DNA of 64,000 nt from Noviherbaspirillum soli (GTDB taxonomy: Bacteria; Pseudomonadota; Gammaproteobacteria; Burkholderiales; Burkholderiaceae_D): positions 1-64,000 of the forward strand of contig NZ_JACYOX010000022.1 of assembly GCF_015352955.1 (NCBI RefSeq), written 5' to 3'. The notes under the pieces were generated by a model, which was not told where the DNA came from, did no database searches, and saw only the letters and a program-made list of their open reading frames with translations. Both the position numbers and the translations under genes were made by a program. Shown piece after piece: positions 18,841-28,269 of the stretch (positions are counted from its first letter, which is position 1; each line of letters begins with the position of its first letter).

Positions 18841-18889
18841 GCCTGGCCGGCACCCGCATGCCCGGCGTCAACGCCGGCCAGGCATTTTT
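18841..18889 (+). promoter_or_regulatory. Hairpin in the ppx leader, possible attenuator
   Basis: GCCTGGCCGGC (18841-18851) and GCCGGCCAGGC (18873-18883) form a perfect 11-bp stem followed by ATTTTTG, about 30 bases before the ppx start. The right arm can instead pair with CCGGCG at 18862-18867, so two mutually exclusive stems exist. This looks like a terminator or attenuator in the leader; function is inferred only. Confidence 0.4.
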
Positions 18890-18918
18890 GACGCAGGAAA
18901 TCCTGAAGAAAGGCAAAC

Positions 18919-20376
18919 ATGTTTGCAGCGGTTGATCTCGGTTCCAACAGTTTTCGCCTGCATGTGGGCCATCACGACGGCAAGACCATACGCATCATCA
19001 AGAGCGCGCGCGAACCGATCCGGCTGGGCGCAGGACTGGACGAGCAGGGCATGCTCACGCCGCAGGCCATGCGGGTGGCCACCGAGTCGCTGGCCCGGTT
19101 CGCCGCCGTGCTCGGCGCCTACCAGCTCGACGCGGTGCGCGTGGTTGCCACCAATACCCTGCGTATCGCCGGCAATTCGGCCGACTTCCTGCCGCTGGCG
19201 GAAAAGGCGATCGGCTATCCGATCGAGATCATTTCCGGCGAGGAGGAGGGCAGGCTGATCTACCTGGGCGTGGCCTGTGCGCTGGACAACCCCGGCGAGC
19301 GGCGCCTGGTGCTCGATATCGGCGGCGGCTCTACCGAAGTCATCGTCGGCAAGGGGCTCGATATCCTGGCCGTGGAATCCTTCAGCACCGGCACGGTCCG
19401 GCAGAGCGACGGCTTCTTCATTGGCGGGCGCATCGACGATGCGAATTTCGATGCGGCCATCATTTCGGCGCGCGGTTACTTCGAGGATGCGGTGCCGCTC
19501 TACAAGAACCATGTCTGGGACATGGCGTATGGCTCGTCGGGGACGCTGCGCTCGATCTCCGAGGCCATTGCCAGAAACGGCCTGGGCGACGGCACGCTGA
19601 CGCTGCCCAGCCTGAACGCGCTGCGGCAGCGCCTGATCGGCTTCGGCCACGTCGATGCCATCCAGCTGGCCGGCATGAAGCCGGACCGGGCGCCGGTGCT
19701 GGTGGGCGGCCTGGCGATCGTGATGGCCGTGATGCAGGAGATGGACATCAGCAGGATGCTGCCGATCGAAGCGGGATTGCGCCTGGGCGTGATGTGGGAC
19801 ATGCAGCTGCGCGCCACCCGGCATGACCGGCGCGAGCAGTCGGTGCGGGGCTTCCTGCAGCGCTTCCAGGTCGATGAAACCCGCGCCAACCGCACCGCCG
19901 ATATTGCCAGCACGCTGTATGCGCGCCTGAAGCCGGGCAATGATGCCTATACCCGGCCGGTGTACTGGAGCGGGCTGCTGCACGAGGTCGGCATGGCGGT
20001 ATCCCATAGCGGCTTTCACAAGCATGGCGCCTACATGATCGAAAACGCCGACCTGTCGGGCTTCACCAACCGCGAGCAGCGGCTGATGAGCCAGCTGATC
20101 CTGGGCCAGAAGGGCAACCTGAAAAAGCTCGACCGCATGCTGCTCGACCCGGACTTCGTTCGTGCGGTGCTGGCGCTGCGGCTGGCCGCAGTGTTCATGC
20201 ATGCGCGCATCGAGGGCTCGCTGCAGCAGGTGGGACTGCGCATCAGGAACCGTATCGAACTGGAGTTTCCGCGCGCCTGGCTGGATGCCCATCCGACCCT
20301 GGCCTTCTGGCTGCAGAAGGAACGCGACTACTGGAAGGACGTCGGCACCGAGTTTCAGGTCCGGCATGCCGCCTGA
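18919..20376 (+). CDS. ppx: Exopolyphosphatase / Ppx-GppA phosphatase
   Basis: This 485-residue protein has the N-terminal actin-like ATPase-fold motif V-D-L-G-S-N-S-F-R, the second phosphate loop L-D-I-G-G-G-S-T-E near residue 135, and a C-terminal helical HD-like extension typical of Ppx/GppA. It removes terminal phosphate from polyphosphate, or the gamma-phosphate of pppGpp. It is divergent from the hybrid kinase and lies two genes from ppk on the opposite strand, which favours the polyphosphate role. AAAGG precedes the ATG. Confidence 0.9.
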   Translation: MFAAVDLGSNSFRLHVGHHDGKTIRIIKSAREPIRLGAGLDEQGMLTPQAMRVATESLARFAAVLGAYQLDAVRVVATNTLRIAGNSADFLPLAEKAIGYPIEIISGEEEGRLIYLGVACALDNPGERRLVLDIGGGSTEVIVGKGLDILAVESFSTGTVRQSDGFFIGGRIDDANFDAAIISARGYFEDAVPLYKNHVWDMAYGSSGTLRSISEAIARNGLGDGTLTLPSLNALRQRLIGFGHVDAIQLAGMKPDRAPVLVGGLAIVMAVMQEMDISRMLPIEAGLRLGVMWDMQLRATRHDRREQSVRGFLQRFQVDETRANRTADIASTLYARLKPGNDAYTRPVYWSGLLHEVGMAVSHSGFHKHGAYMIENADLSGFTNREQRLMSQLILGQKGNLKKLDRMLLDPDFVRAVLALRLAAVFMHARIEGSLQQVGLRIRNRIELEFPRAWLDAHPTLAFWLQKERDYWKDVGTEFQVRHAA

Positions 20377-20435
20377 ATCATGGCGCGGCGCGGTCATTTC
20401 ATGCTGATCCTGCACGTATGCGGGAGCGGGGCCTG

Positions 20436-21674
20436 ATGCGGATGTCCGCAACGCCGCCTTCAGCCCAGCTGACCCGGATGCGCCGCATCGCCACCGGGCT
20501 GCTGCTCCTGATGGCGCTGATGTTCGTGGCGGCGCGCCTGCTGCAGCCGCGCTATCCATGGCTGTCCTTCGTGGCGGCGTTTGCCGAAGCGGCCATGGTC
20601 GGCGCCCTGGCCGACTGGTTTGCCGTCACCGCCCTGTTCCGGCATCCGCTGGGCCTGCCGATTCCGCATACGGCCATCGTTCCCAACAACAAGGACCGGA
20701 TAGGCAGCAGCGTGGCCGACTTCCTCGAACATAACTTCATGACGCGCGAGGTGTTGACGGAGGAATTGCGGCATATCGACTTTGCCGGCGCCGCCGCGCA
20801 CTGGCTCTCGGAGCCGGCCAACAGCCGTGCCGTGTCGCTGCAGATTGCGCACGGCGTGCCCGGCCTGATGCGCATGATGGAAGACCGCGACATGGCCGGC
20901 TTCCTGCAGGCCACGCTTGCCTCGGGCCTGAAGAACGTGCGCTTCGCGCCGCTGCTGGCCGAGGTGTTCGAGGTGCTGATTGCCGACCGGCGCCATCAGA
21001 TGCTGTTCGACCACCTGATCGGCATGGCGGCCGATGCGCTGGACCGCAACCGCGACTTCATCCGGCAGAAGATCCATGAAAAGAGTCCGCGCTGGGTGCC
21101 GCGCATCATTGACGACAAGCTGTTCGAGAAGATCGTGGGCGAATCGCAGAACATCCTCGACGAGATGCGGCAGCCCGAGAGCGAGTGGCGCGAGCGCTTC
21201 CATCGCAGCGCCGAGGCCTTCATCGACAGGCTGAGGACATCGCCGGAGTACGAGGCCCGCATCGCCGGCATGGTGGAGCAGACGCTGCAGCATCCGCTGT
21301 TCAGGGATTACACCCATACCGTCTGGGGCAATGTGCGGGAGCGCCTGCTGGCCGACGTCGACAGGCCGGACTCCCGCATCGCCGCGCAGCTGGAAAGGGC
21401 GCTGGCCGGCCTGGGCGCGGCGCTGGGCCGGGATGCGCTGGTGCGTGACAAGCTCAACGGCTGGATCAGGGACTTTTCCGCCACCGCGATTTCAAGCCGT
21501 CGTCACCTGATCGCCGGGCTCATCAAGCGGGTGATCCAGAAATGGGATGCGGAGACCGTGTCCAACAAGTTCGAGTCCTATGTCGGCAAGGATCTGCAGT
21601 ACATCCGCATCAACGGCACGCTGGTCGGCGGGCTGGTCGGGCTGCTGCTGCACCTGGTATCAATGGCGCTGTAA
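20436..21674 (+). CDS. DUF445 family inner membrane protein (YjiN-like)
   Basis: This 412-residue protein has an N-terminal membrane region (G-L-L-L-L-M-A-L-M-F-V-A-A-R-L-L), the conserved G-A-L-A-D-W-F-A-V-T-A-L-F-R-H-P-L segment of DUF445, a long charged helical middle and a C-terminal membrane helix. The function of this family is unknown. ATG 20436 is chosen because GGAGCGGGG lies at the right distance; an earlier ATG at 20418 has no ribosome binding site. It follows ppx by about 60 bases and may be cotranscribed with it. Confidence 0.8.
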   Translation: MRMSATPPSAQLTRMRRIATGLLLLMALMFVAARLLQPRYPWLSFVAAFAEAAMVGALADWFAVTALFRHPLGLPIPHTAIVPNNKDRIGSSVADFLEHNFMTREVLTEELRHIDFAGAAAHWLSEPANSRAVSLQIAHGVPGLMRMMEDRDMAGFLQATLASGLKNVRFAPLLAEVFEVLIADRRHQMLFDHLIGMAADALDRNRDFIRQKIHEKSPRWVPRIIDDKLFEKIVGESQNILDEMRQPESEWRERFHRSAEAFIDRLRTSPEYEARIAGMVEQTLQHPLFRDYTHTVWGNVRERLLADVDRPDSRIAAQLERALAGLGAALGRDALVRDKLNGWIRDFSATAISSRRHLIAGLIKRVIQKWDAETVSNKFESYVGKDLQYIRINGTLVGGLVGLLLHLVSMAL

Positions 21675-21697
21675 CGCGTGCCTGAATCCGGGCGACG

Positions 21698-22165
21698 CTA
21701 CCTGGCGCACAGATCGGGCGTCATTACCGCCTTCAGATAGACCTGCGGCTGGCCGTCGCGCTCGCGCCTGGCCAGCCACCATATCGCACCCTTGCGCACC
21801 GTCCAGTCCGCTTCCACGCCATGCATCAGCAGCGCGGCCAGACGGCCCAGCACTGGCTGATGGCCCACCAGCAGCACCGGTTCGCGCGCCAGAGGCCAGT
21901 TGACCAGTTCCAGGATCCGCTGCGGCTGGCCATCGATGCCAAGGTCGGCATGGATGCGGAACTGGCGCCCCAGCGCGTCGGCGGTCTGCACCGTGCGCCT
22001 GGCCGGGCTGCACAGGATGCGGCAGCCGGAAGGCAGGTTGCGGTCCAGCCAGCCGGCCATCTTCATTGCCTGCTTGCGGCCTCTGGCAGTGAGCGCACGC
22101 CCGGCATCGGGTGCGCCGGGCAGGCCGTCCTCCGCTTCGGCATGACGCCACAGGATCAGGTCCAT
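21698..22165 (-). CDS. sixA: Phosphohistidine phosphatase SixA
   Basis: This 155-residue histidine-phosphatase-fold protein begins M-D-L-I-L-W-R-H-A-E-A-E, with the catalytic R-H-A motif, and has S-P-A-R-R-T-V-Q-T-A and G-H-Q-P later. It dephosphorylates phosphohistidine, in E. coli on phosphotransfer proteins including PtsN-system components. It starts 14 bases after the ppk stop behind a GAGGAAGAG ribosome binding site, so it forms an operon with ppk. Close ppk-sixA linkage is common in betaproteobacteria. Confidence 0.88.
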   Translation of the reverse strand: MDLILWRHAEAEDGLPGAPDAGRALTARGRKQAMKMAGWLDRNLPSGCRILCSPARRTVQTADALGRQFRIHADLGIDGQPQRILELVNWPLAREPVLLVGHQPVLGRLAALLMHGVEADWTVRKGAIWWLARRERDGQPQVYLKAVMTPDLCAR

Positions 22166-22179
22166 GCTCTTCCTCGCTT

Positions 22180-24291
22180 TCAGATCATCTTTCCCAGGGT
22201 TTGCATCAGATAGTCCTGCGCGCTGAATGCCGTTTGCTTGCCGCGTGGCCGGCGCCGGGTGTAGCGGCCGTCCGGACCCAGTTCCCATGCATTGGTGTTG
22301 TCCTTCAGGTAAGGATCCAGGCCTTCCTGCAGCACGCGCCGCTTCAGCGCGCGGTCCAGCACCGGAAACGCGACTTCGATGCGGCGGAAAAGATTGCGGC
22401 TCATCCAGTCGGCGCTGGACAGGTAGACGTCGTGCTTCAGGTCATTGCGGAAGTAGAAGATGCGGCTGTGTTCCAGGAAGCGTCCGATGATGGAGCGCAC
22501 CCGGATGTTCTCCGACAAGCCCGGCACGCCAGGCTGCAGCGAGCAGGCGCCGCGCACGATCAGGTCGATCTTCACGCCATCGGACGAAGCCGCATACAGC
22601 GCCCGGATCACCGATTCGTCGACCAGCGCATTCATCTTGGCGATGATGCGGCCATGCCGTCCGAGCCGGGCAATCCGCGCTTCATTGCGTATCGCCCGCA
22701 GAAATTCCCGCTGCAGGTCGAAGGGCGCCAGCCAGAGCTGCTGCAGCCTGGTCGGCTTGGTCAGGCTGGTCAGGTGGATGAACACCTCGTTGACTTCCGC
22801 CGTCAGCAGCGGATTGGCGGTCAGCAGGCCGAAGTCGGTATAGAGCTTGGTCGTGGTCGGATGGTAATTGCCGGTGCCGAGGTGGGCATAGAGCCGCAGC
22901 TCGCCTTCCTCGCGGCGTATCACCAGCGCCAGCTTGGCATGGGTCTTCAGGCCCACCACGCCGTATACCACCTGGGCGCCGACCCGCTCCAGCCGGTCGG
23001 CCCAGTTGATATTGGCTTCCTCGTCGAAGCGCGCCATCAGTTCGACGATCACCGTCACTTCCTTGCCGCGCTGGGCGGCCAGGATCAGCGATTCCATCAG
23101 CAGGGAATTCATGCCGGTGCGGTATATCGTCTGCTTGATCGCCACCACATTCGGGTCATGCGCGGCGCAGCGGATGAACTCGACCACCGGCAGGAACGAC
23201 TGGAAGGGATGATGCAGCAGCATGTCCCGCTGGCGCAGCACGGCAAACATGTCGGCGTTGTCCAGGGTGGGCGGATAGGCCGGCGTGAAGGGCGCAAAGC
23301 GCAGGCCGGGCTTGTCCACCGCATCGGCCAGCGCCAGGAGCCGCGTCATGTTGACCGGGCCATCCACCGCATACAGCCGGCTGGACGGAATGGAAAACTG
23401 CTCCAGCAGGAAATTGGACAGGGAAAGCGGGCAGTTTCGCGCCACTTCCAGCCGCACCGCGAAACCGAAGTGGCGCGACTGCAACTCGCTCTGCAGCGCC
23501 TGGCGCAGGTTCTTGACCTCTTCCTCGTCGACCCACAGATCGCTGTCCCGGGTAACGCGGAATTGCGAATAGGACAGCACCTCGCGGTCGGTGAAGAGGT
23601 CCGAGATATGGGCATGGATCACCGAGGACAGCAGGCAGAAGGACATCGCGCCATCCTGCGAAAGCGCGTCGGGCAGCCGGATCACCCGCGGCAGCACCCG
23701 CGGCGCCTTCAGGATCGCGATCGCGGTGCCACGCCCGAACGCATCCTTGCCCGACAGCTCGACGATGAAATTGAGGCTCTTGTTGACAACCTGCGGGAAG
23801 GGATGCGCCGGGTCCAGGCCGATCGGCGTCAGCAGCGGCCGGACTTCGCGATCGAAATACGACTTCACCCAGGCCCGCTGGGCTTCGTTGCGGTCCTGGT
23901 CGCGCAACAGGTGTATGCCCTGGCGGGAAAGCTCGGGCAGGATCTCCTCGTTGAGAATTTTGTACTGCCTCTCGACGATGTCGTGCGACTCGATGCTGGT
24001 CTGCGCAAAATCGGCGCCCGGCCCGGAGGCGTCCGGCGTATGGCCGTCCATGCGCGCCAGCAGGCTGGCGATGCGGACCTCGAAGAACTCATCCATGTTG
24101 CTGCTGACGATGCACAGGTAGCGCAGCCGTTCCAGCAGGGGCAGCCGCTGGTCCTCGGCCTGCGCCAGAACCCGGCGGTTGAACGCGAGCTGGGACAGTT
24201 CACGGTTCAGATAGTTTTCCGCTCCCGGCTGCTTTGTCGTCAGATCGGCGGATTTTGGTTTTCGTTTCATGGCTGGCCGGTCGGGTTGCAT
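22180..24291 (-). CDS. ppk1: Polyphosphate kinase 1
   Basis: This 703-residue enzyme is full length for Ppk1. It opens with the N-terminal domain motif Y-L-N-R-E-L-S-Q-L-A-F-N-x-R-V-L-x-Q-A and S-S-N-M-D-E-F-F-E-V-R. Later come V-I-V-E-L-M-A-R-F-D-E-E-A-N-I and the phosphorylated-histidine region G-L-K-T-H-A-K-L, then G-T-G-N-Y-H and S-A-D-W-M-x-R-N-L. It makes polyphosphate reversibly from ATP. It is transcribed away from pstS, with 150 bases between them containing a Pho box, so it may also respond to phosphate starvation. AGGA precedes the ATG at 24289-24291; an in-frame ATG 21 bases later is the alternative. Confidence 0.93.
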   Translation of the reverse strand: MQPDRPAMKRKPKSADLTTKQPGAENYLNRELSQLAFNRRVLAQAEDQRLPLLERLRYLCIVSSNMDEFFEVRIASLLARMDGHTPDASGPGADFAQTSIESHDIVERQYKILNEEILPELSRQGIHLLRDQDRNEAQRAWVKSYFDREVRPLLTPIGLDPAHPFPQVVNKSLNFIVELSGKDAFGRGTAIAILKAPRVLPRVIRLPDALSQDGAMSFCLLSSVIHAHISDLFTDREVLSYSQFRVTRDSDLWVDEEEVKNLRQALQSELQSRHFGFAVRLEVARNCPLSLSNFLLEQFSIPSSRLYAVDGPVNMTRLLALADAVDKPGLRFAPFTPAYPPTLDNADMFAVLRQRDMLLHHPFQSFLPVVEFIRCAAHDPNVVAIKQTIYRTGMNSLLMESLILAAQRGKEVTVIVELMARFDEEANINWADRLERVGAQVVYGVVGLKTHAKLALVIRREEGELRLYAHLGTGNYHPTTTKLYTDFGLLTANPLLTAEVNEVFIHLTSLTKPTRLQQLWLAPFDLQREFLRAIRNEARIARLGRHGRIIAKMNALVDESVIRALYAASSDGVKIDLIVRGACSLQPGVPGLSENIRVRSIIGRFLEHSRIFYFRNDLKHDVYLSSADWMSRNLFRRIEVAFPVLDRALKRRVLQEGLDPYLKDNTNAWELGPDGRYTRRRPRGKQTAFSAQDYLMQTLGKMI

Positions 24292-24372
24292 TTGTCCTAC
24301 TGTAGTAAGGCAATATTACGTGTTCGTGACAAATTTTCCATGCGATCTGTCCAATGTCATGTTTGTTACGGA

Positions 24373-24406
24373 AGGTCATAAACCTGTCATATTTGTCCGC
24401 TAGAGT
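24373..24406 (+). promoter_or_regulatory. Pho box and -10 of the pst operon
   Basis: AGGTCAT-AAAC-CTGTCAT (24373-24390) is a near-perfect 7-4-7 PhoB site. It is followed after 10 bases by TAGAGT (24401-24406), the spacing at which a Pho box replaces the -35. Weaker CTGTC/ATGTCAT-like units upstream (24347 and 24354) suggest tandem PhoB binding. Confidence 0.85.
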
Positions 24407-24441
24407 GCGCGCTGTCCTGAATACCATCTGGAAGGAACATC

Positions 24442-25482
24442 ATGAGATTTCAGCAACTCATCCGCGGCGGCCTGCTGGCCATGGCCTGCGCATTGCCCTT
24501 TTCCGCGACCGCGGCCGACATCACCGGCGCCGGCGCGACCTTTCCTTACCCCATCTATGCAAAGTGGGCCGAGTCCTACAGGAAGGCCACCGGCAACGGC
24601 ATGAATTACCAGTCGATCGGCTCCGGTGGCGGCATCAAGCAAATCAAGGCGAAGACGGTGGACTTCGGCGCTTCCGACATGCCGCTGCCGGCGGCTGAGC
24701 TGGACAAGGCAGGACTGGTGCAGTTTCCGGCCGTCATGGGTGGCGTGGTGCCGGTGCTCAACCTTGATGGCATCAAGCCCGGGCAGTTGAAGATGAACGG
24801 CGCCGTGCTCGGCGCGATCTACATGGGCAAGATCACCAAATGGAATGCGCCCGAGATCGCTGCGCTGAACCAGGGCGTGGCGCTGCCCGCGGCCGACATC
24901 ACGGTGGTGCACCGTGCCGACGGCTCCGGCACCACTTTCCTGTGGACCGATTACCTGTCCAAGGTCAGCCCCGAATTCAAGAGCGCGATCGGCGCCGGCA
25001 CGGCGGTGAAATGGCCTGTGGGCGTGGGCGGCAAGGGCAATGAAGGCGTTGCCGCCAACGTGCAGCGGGTCAAGGGCGCGATTGGCTATGTGGAATACGC
25101 CTATGCGAAGAAGAACAACATCACCCATGCGCAACTGCAGAACCGCGATGGCCAGTTCGTGCAGCCGGATGACGAGACCTTCAAGGCCGCCGCCGCGGGC
25201 GCCGACTGGGCCAAGACGCCGGGCATGGCTGTCGTGCTGACCGACCAGGCCGGCAAGAACGCCTGGCCAGTGACGGGCGCATCCTTCATCCTGATGCAGA
25301 AGGCGCAGGACGACGCCGCCAAGGGCCGCGAAGTGCTGAAGTTCTTCGACTGGGCTTTCAAGGAGGGCGGCGCAATGGCTGCCGACCTGGATTATGTCGC
25401 GCTGCCGGCTCCTGTGGTCAAGCTGGTGCAGGACGGCTGGAAAGCGCAGATCAAGGATGCGTCCGGCAAGGCTGTCTGGTAA
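24442..25482 (+). CDS. pstS: Periplasmic phosphate-binding protein PstS
   Basis: This 346-residue protein has a Sec signal peptide ending in S-A-T-A-A-D, followed by the PstS signature I-T-G-A-G-A-T-F-P-Y-P-I-Y. It also has the phosphate-ligand segments F-G-A-S-D-M-P and A-D-G-S-G-T-T. It binds inorganic phosphate in the periplasm and delivers it to PstC-PstA. AAGGAA precedes the ATG, and a Pho box lies directly upstream. It is the first gene of pstSCAB-phoU-phoB-phoR. Confidence 0.95.
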   Translation: MRFQQLIRGGLLAMACALPFSATAADITGAGATFPYPIYAKWAESYRKATGNGMNYQSIGSGGGIKQIKAKTVDFGASDMPLPAAELDKAGLVQFPAVMGGVVPVLNLDGIKPGQLKMNGAVLGAIYMGKITKWNAPEIAALNQGVALPAADITVVHRADGSGTTFLWTDYLSKVSPEFKSAIGAGTAVKWPVGVGGKGNEGVAANVQRVKGAIGYVEYAYAKKNNITHAQLQNRDGQFVQPDDETFKAAAAGADWAKTPGMAVVLTDQAGKNAWPVTGASFILMQKAQDDAAKGREVLKFFDWAFKEGGAMAADLDYVALPAPVVKLVQDGWKAQIKDASGKAVW

Positions 25483-25542
25483 GTTTTTCCAACTGGCTGG
25501 CCTTGCCATTGCAACGCCAGCCGCTCCAGGATGATCCATGCC

Positions 25543-26562
25543 ATGAGCGCAAATAGCCCTACACTGCACGATACCGCGCCGGATGCCGCGGCCGGCATCG
25601 ATGCCGCCGAACGCGCGCTGGCCAGCGCCATGCGCCGCCAGCGCATCCAGGATTTCTTCTTCCACAAGATCACCCTCGGCTTTGCGATGCTGGTGCTGCT
25701 GATGTTGGCAGGCATCATCGTCTCGCTGATCATCGGCGCGATCCCGGCATTCCGCGAATTCGGTCCGGGCTTCATCACCACCGTCGAATGGGACCCGGTC
25801 AATGACCAGTACGGCGCCCTGATCGCCATTGCCGGCACCCTGATCACTTCCTTTATTGCGTTGCTGGTGGCCTTCCCGGTCAGCTTCGGCATCGCGCTGT
25901 TCCTGACCGAGATCTGTCCGGCGTGGCTCAAGCGGCCGCTGGGCACCGCGGTGGAACTGCTGGCCGGCGTGCCCAGCATCATCTATGGCATGTGGGGCCT
26001 TTTCGTGTTTGCTCCCTTCTTTGCCGACCATGTCCAGCCGCTGCTGAAGGAGACCATAGGCCAGCTGCCGGTCGTGGGCCAGCTGTTCAGCGGCCCGACC
26101 ATGGGCATCGGCATGCTGACCGCCGGCTTCATCCTCGCCATCATGATCATTCCCTTCATCGCCTCGGTCATGCGCGATGTGTTCGACGTGGTGCCGGCGG
26201 TGCTGAAGGAATCGGCCTATGCGCTCGGCTGCACCCGCTGGGAAGTGGTGCGCAAGGTGGTATTGCCCTATACCCGCATCGGCGTGGTCGGCGGCGTGAT
26301 GCTGGGGCTGGGTCGCGCGCTTGGCGAAACCATGGCGATCACCTTCGTGATCGGCAATGCCCACAAGCTGTCCTGGTCGCTGTTCGCCGCCGGCAACAGC
26401 ATTGCGTCGACGCTGGCCAACGAGTTCGCCGAGGCGGATGCGCCGCTGCATGTGTCCTCGCTGTTCGCGCTGGGACTGATCCTGTTCGTGATCACCTTCA
26501 TCGTACTGGCAGCCGCCAAGATCATGCTGCTGACCATGCAGAAAAGAGAGGGCACCAAATGA
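25543..26562 (+). CDS. pstC: Phosphate ABC transporter permease PstC
   Basis: This 339-residue membrane protein has six predicted helices. It has the binding-protein-dependent permease motif around [17 protein letters not shown] and the [12 protein letters not shown] coupling segment of PstC. It pairs with PstA to form the phosphate channel. Two close starts exist (25531 and 25543); I chose the second, which is better spaced from the AGGA element. The stop overlaps the pstA start. Confidence 0.93.
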   Translation: MSANSPTLHDTAPDAAAGIDAAERALASAMRRQRIQDFFFHKITLGFAMLVLLMLAGIIVSLIIGAIPAFREFGPGFITTVEWDPVNDQYGALIAIAGTLITSFIALLVAFPVSFGIALFLTEICPAWLKRPLGTAVELLAGVPSIIYGMWGLFVFAPFFADHVQPLLKETIGQLPVVGQLFSGPTMGIGMLTAGFILAIMIIPFIASVMRDVFDVVPAVLKESAYALGCTRWEVVRKVVLPYTRIGVVGGVMLGLGRALGETMAITFVIGNAHKLSWSLFAAGNSIASTLANEFAEADAPLHVSSLFALGLILFVITFIVLAAAKIMLLTMQKREGTK

Positions 26563-27419
26563 TGCAGGACGCAAGAAACCCGGTTTATCGCAAGCGGCTG
26601 CTGATGCATCGCATCGGCATCGCGCTGTCGGTGCTGGCCATGGCCTTCGGCATTTTCTTCCTGCTGTGGATCCTGGTCACGCTGATCATCAATGGTTTCA
26701 GCGCCATCAGCGGCGCGCTGTTTATGGAAAGCACGCCGGCGCCAGGCAGCCAGGGCGGCGGCCTGCTCAATGCCATCGTCGGCAGCCTGATGATGGTTGG
26801 CATGGCCACGCTGGTGTCCACGCCCATCGGCATCCTGGCCGGCATCTACCTTGCCGAATACGGCGAGGAAAGCCGCTTTGCGCAGGTCACCCGCTTCGTC
26901 ACCGACATCATGCTGTCGGCGCCGTCCATCGTGATCGGCCTGTTCGTCTACGCGATCTATGTGGCCAACATCCGGCATTTCTCCGGCTGGGCCGGCAGCT
27001 TCGCGATTGCGCTGATCGCCATTCCCGTGGTGGTGCGCACCACCGACAACATGCTCAACCTGGTGCCCACCAGCCTGCGCGAAGCCGCGTTCGCACTGGG
27101 CGCGCCGCGCTGGAAGGTCGCGACCATGGTGCGGCTGAGGGCGGTGAAGGCGGGCGTCATCACCGGCGTGCTGCTGGCGGTGGCGCGCATCTCCGGCGAA
27201 ACCGCGCCGCTCTTGTTCACCGCCTTGAACAACCAGTTCTTCAGCACCAACATGAACGCGCCGATGGCCAACCTGCCGGTAGTGATCTACCAGTTCGCGA
27301 TGAGCCCCTACGACGACTGGCGCGCGCTGGCCTGGGGCGGGGCGCTCCTGATCACCTTCAGCGTGCTCGGCCTGAACATCCTGTCACGCACTGTGTTCCG
27401 CCCGAAAACGCAACAATAA
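26559..27419 (+). CDS. pstA: Phosphate ABC transporter permease PstA
   Basis: This 286-residue membrane protein begins [10 protein letters not shown] and shows the PstA pattern: [12 protein letters not shown] near the first loop, a [10 protein letters not shown] segment, and the coupling helix [14 protein letters not shown]. The start is the ATGA overlapping the pstC stop, with AGAGAGGG in front. A longer open frame upstream overlaps pstC and is not used. Confidence 0.93.
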   Translation: MMQDARNPVYRKRLLMHRIGIALSVLAMAFGIFFLLWILVTLIINGFSAISGALFMESTPAPGSQGGGLLNAIVGSLMMVGMATLVSTPIGILAGIYLAEYGEESRFAQVTRFVTDIMLSAPSIVIGLFVYAIYVANIRHFSGWAGSFAIALIAIPVVVRTTDNMLNLVPTSLREAAFALGAPRWKVATMVRLRAVKAGVITGVLLAVARISGETAPLLFTALNNQFFSTNMNAPMANLPVVIYQFAMSPYDDWRALAWGGALLITFSVLGLNILSRTVFRPKTQQ

Positions 27420-27438
27420 CCGTTGATAGACGATAGCC

Positions 27439-28236
27439 ATGATGAGCAATCCATCCGCAGCAGCAAGCCATGAGCACGGTCCCAGGGCCACGATAGAAAT
27501 CAGCAACCTGAACTTCTTCTATGGCGGCTTCCAGGGCCTGAAGAACATCAATCTGCGCATCCATGACAAGAAGGTCACCGCCTTCATCGGCCCGTCGGGC
27601 TGCGGCAAGTCGACCCTGCTGCGCACCCTGAACCGCATGTACGACCTTTACCCGGGCCAGCGCGCCGAAGGCCAGATCATGTATAACGGCCGCAATATCC
27701 TCGAACCGGGACTGGATGTGAACATGCTGCGGGCACGGGTCGGCATGGTGTTCCAGAAGCCGACGCCGTTTCCGATGTCGGTCTACGATAACATTGCCTT
27801 CGGCGTGCGGCTGTACGAAAACCTGTCCCGCGGCGAGATGGACGAGCGGGTGGAATGGGCGCTGAACAAGGCCGCGTTGTGGACCGAGGTCAAGGACAAG
27901 CTGAACAAGAGCGGCCTGTCGCTGTCGGGCGGCCAGCAGCAGCGGCTGTGCATCGCGCGCGGCGTTGCGGTCAAGCCGGAAGTGCTGCTGCTGGATGAGC
28001 CGACTTCGGCGCTGGACCCGATATCGACCGCCAAGATCGAGGAGCTGATCAGCGAGCTGAAAGGGGAATACACGATTGTCATCGTGACCCACAACATGCA
28101 GCAGGCGGCACGCTGCTCCGACTACACTGCCTACATGTATCTGGGCGAACTGGTGGAGTTCGGCGAAACCGACCAGATCTTCATGAATCCGGGTCGCCGC
28201 GAGACCCAGGATTACATCACCGGCCGCTTCGGCTGA
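27439..28236 (+). CDS. pstB: Phosphate ABC transporter ATPase PstB
   Basis: This 265-residue ABC ATPase has Walker [10 protein letters not shown], the Q-loop [14 protein letters not shown] specific to PstB, the signature L-S-G-G-Q-Q-Q-R, Walker [13 protein letters not shown] and the switch histidine in V-T-H-N-M-Q-Q-A. It powers phosphate import and takes part with PhoU in signalling to PhoR. It lies 19 bases after pstA. Confidence 0.95.
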   Translation: MMSNPSAAASHEHGPRATIEISNLNFFYGGFQGLKNINLRIHDKKVTAFIGPSGCGKSTLLRTLNRMYDLYPGQRAEGQIMYNGRNILEPGLDVNMLRARVGMVFQKPTPFPMSVYDNIAFGVRLYENLSRGEMDERVEWALNKAALWTEVKDKLNKSGLSLSGGQQQRLCIARGVAVKPEVLLLDEPTSALDPISTAKIEELISELKGEYTIVIVTHNMQQAARCSDYTAYMYLGELVEFGETDQIFMNPGRRETQDYITGRFG

Positions 28237-28269
28237 TGAGTCAACAGACAGCAGAACAAGGAGAACACC

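Noticed and set aside
24400-26574. A 724-codon open frame antisense to pstS-pstC
   Set aside because: Shadow of the pst genes, Gln/His/Arg-rich, no start signal or domain.
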